Shown piece by piece: positions 62,552 to 64,000 of a stretch of 64,000 nt of DNA. Source of the stretch: Pseudomonas alkylphenolica (lineage in GTDB: Bacteria; Pseudomonadota; Gammaproteobacteria; Pseudomonadales; Pseudomonadaceae); contig NZ_QJRG01000050.1 of NCBI RefSeq assembly GCF_004025535.1, positions 282,425 through 346,424 of the forward strand, given 5' to 3'. The stretch's first letter is position 1; the number at the start of each line of letters is the position of its first letter. A program made the translations under genes and the position numbers. The notes under the pieces were generated by a model that saw only the letters and a program-made list of their open reading frames with translations, made no database searches and was not told the origin of the DNA.

Positions 62552-63565
62552 ATGGCCGCCCTTGTCCGTGCTGCAAGCTTGACCAACTACCTTGAGGTGT
62601 CCCGACACCTGGGTATCAACCCTCATGCACTGCTGGCCCAGGTGGGGCTCAGTGCGGCGCTGCTCGAAGACCCCAACCAACGCCTGTCGGCAACCACGGT
62701 GGTGACTTTGCTGGAAGAGTCAGCCCGGGTCAGTGGCTGCGAGACCTTTGGCCTGCGCATGGCCGAACTGCGCCAGCTGTCCGACTTTGGCGAGATCAGC
62801 CTGCTGCTCAGCCATCAGCGCACCTTGCGCGATGCGTTGCGGGTAATCGTGCAGTACCGTCACTTGCTCAATGACGCGCTGGCCATTGATGTCGAAGAAT
62901 CGGGCAAGACCGTGATCATTCGCGAGGAAGTGGTCAGCGATCATTCCCGCAGCAGCCGTCAGGCCACGGAGCTTGCGATTGGCGTGATGCTACGCTTTTG
63001 CGCGGCGTTGCTGGGGGCGCACTGGCACCCGATCAGCGCCAACTTCACCCACAGCGCCCCTGCCGACCTTGCCATTCATCGGCGCATTTTCGGTTGCAAG
63101 CTGGTATTCGGCAGTGAGTTCAACGGTATCGTCTGCCCGTCGGCCGACCTCGACACCGCCAACCCCCTGGCCAACGATGCCATGGCTCGCCTGGCGCAGC
63201 GTTACCTGGATAGCTTGCAGGCGAGTGGCAACCTGTCGCTGGAAAACGAGATGCGCAAGACCATCTACTTGTTGCTGCCGATGGGCCGCGCCACCATTGA
63301 ACAGGTAGCGCAGACCCAGAGCATGAACGTGCGCACCCTGCAGCGGCGCCTTGAAGAATGCGGTGTGACCTTCAGCGATCTGATCAACAGCGTGCGCCGT
63401 GACCTGGTGATCCGCTACCTGGAAAACCCCAATTACACGCTGGGGCGCATTGCCGACATGCTGGGCTACTCGATGCCCAGCTCGTTCACCCGCTGGTTCA
63501 TCGCACAATTCGGCAAGCCACCGGCGATTTGGCGAGTAGAGAACGGCGTGTCGGTGCGTTCATAA
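62552..63565 (+). CDS. AraC-family regulator, OruR/Arabinose_bd type
   Basis: A 337-residue AraC-type protein. N-terminal sensing domain (about 20-200, LTNYLEVSRHLGINPHALLAQVGLSAALLED; FGEISLLLSHQRTLRDALRVIVQY) and C-terminal HTH (about 235-325; ATIEQVAQTQSMNVRTLQRRLEECG and YTLGRIADMLGYSMPSSFTRWFIAQFGKPPAIWR). Divergent from the hydrolase/DUF1302 operon, which it is the natural candidate to activate. The start has no strong ribosome site. Confidence 0.9.
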   Translation: MAALVRAASLTNYLEVSRHLGINPHALLAQVGLSAALLEDPNQRLSATTVVTLLEESARVSGCETFGLRMAELRQLSDFGEISLLLSHQRTLRDALRVIVQYRHLLNDALAIDVEESGKTVIIREEVVSDHSRSSRQATELAIGVMLRFCAALLGAHWHPISANFTHSAPADLAIHRRIFGCKLVFGSEFNGIVCPSADLDTANPLANDAMARLAQRYLDSLQASGNLSLENEMRKTIYLLLPMGRATIEQVAQTQSMNVRTLQRRLEECGVTFSDLINSVRRDLVIRYLENPNYTLGRIADMLGYSMPSSFTRWFIAQFGKPPAIWRVENGVSVRS

Positions 63566-63781
63566 CGCAGTTCTTTGCTATGCCCTTATCGCAACGATAA
63601 GGAAGTTTCGCACAGCGCTACAGGAACGGCCTGATAGCGCGGCGCCAATCGCAGCCAGCACGATTCGCGCTGGACTTTGCGGACCGCCATCAAGCCTTTC
63701 CCCCCGCAACTATCCCCCACACACAGGGCCTGCACACGCGCAGGCTCCAGCTTGTTGGACTTGCAGGGAGCACTCATTGCC

Positions 63782-64000
63782 ATGTCCACCCAACGACCAT
63801 CGTTACGCGAGCTGCTGCGCATGAGCAGCGAAACCGCCAACCTTACCCTCTCCAACGCCAGCCCCAGCGCCTGCGTCGAATGCCATCGCACCATCACCAT
63901 CCTGCCGTTGCGCTACGGTGTGGTGTCCGGCACCGACCCGGCCATCCTCGCGCAGCTGGCCCCCACGCTGCCTGCGCACCTGGGCAAACAGCTCGTCCCG
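63782..64000 (+). CDS. VasX-type T6SS effector, N-terminal part (3' end outside window)
   Basis: The first 73 codons from ATG 63782, with AGGGAG eleven bases upstream, run to the window edge. The signature is CVECHRTITILPLRYGVVSG, matching the C-x-x-C...PILPVRYAV segment of the VasX/BTH_I2691 N-terminal region of type VI secretion effectors. Further residues are cut off. This strand is taken as coding; the overlapping minus-strand frame is rejected. Confidence 0.7.
   Translation, partial: MSTQRPSLRELLRMSSETANLTLSNASPSACVECHRTITILPLRYGVVSGTDPAILAQLAPTLPAHLGKQLVP

Noticed and set aside
63586..63900. Minus-strand frame of 104 codons at the right edge
   Set aside because: It has no recognisable features and lies mostly over the VasX-type signature read on the plus strand.

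Overview
The window looks like a chromosomal segment of a GC-rich Pseudomonas (putida/fluorescens type). This rests on the gene content: a sulfur-scavenging monooxygenase set, an STN-type siderophore receptor, OprD and AAHS transporters, a DUF1302/DUF1329/RND set, a VasX-type secretion effector, and many LysR, AraC, GntR and RpiR regulators. No rRNA, tRNA or CRISPR array was seen.

Layout. 1-0.6 kb: end of a thymidylate-kinase-like gene. 0.6-4.4 kb: organosulfur module (DszC/SfnB-like oxidoreductase, sulfonate-type binding protein, LLM flavin monooxygenase). 4.4-9.5 kb: catabolic module with a GntR regulator, an SDR, a polyamine-type binding protein, an APH-fold kinase and a class-III PLP enzyme. 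The kinase and PLP enzyme overlap in ATGA and resemble hydroxylysine kinase plus phospho-lyase. A perfect 22-bp palindrome lies between the divergent SDR and binding-protein genes. 9.6-12 kb: TonB-dependent receptor with a Fur-like box. 12.7-19.3 kb: polar amino-acid ABC transporter, RpiR regulator, aminotransferase and carboxymuconolactone-decarboxylase-like protein, with a repeated TTGCA-type motif in the control regions. 19.4-20.1 kb: lipoprotein.

20.2-40.6 kb is an accessory island. Its left part holds a deleted IS3 fragment and a frameshifted LysR pseudogene. Then come a Septu-like ATPase/HNH pair, an orphan membrane protein, IS3 and IS5 wreckage and a HEPN-like protein. Next are a recombinase tail and a 1495-residue protein with an apparent N-terminal nuclease fold, TPR-like repeats, a GreA-C-like domain and a PIN-like domain. 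A HerA-SIR2 operon, a DUF2971 protein, a second SIR2 protein and a broken tyrosine recombinase follow. Nearly every intact gene here looks like antiviral or conflict machinery, and all except the membrane protein and the IS genes lie on the minus strand.

40.9-43.3 kb: secreted beta-lactamase-fold serine hydrolase divergent from a LysR gene (AmpR/AmpC-like layout). 43.5-52.1 kb: D-2-hydroxyacid dehydrogenase, LysR, ACS-type MFS; then AraC, AAHS-type MFS, nitroreductase and OprD porin, probably uptake and oxidation of small organic acids or aromatics. 52.1-62.3 kb: a long minus-strand operon (alpha/beta hydrolase, DUF1302, DUF1329, Ycf48-like, RND/MMPL, acyl-CoA dehydrogenase, flavin reductase) with an AraC gene divergent from it, consistent with transport and breakdown of a hydrophobic substrate. 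The right edge cuts into a gene with the N-terminal signature of VasX-type type VI effectors.

All functions are read from motifs and context; no database search was possible.
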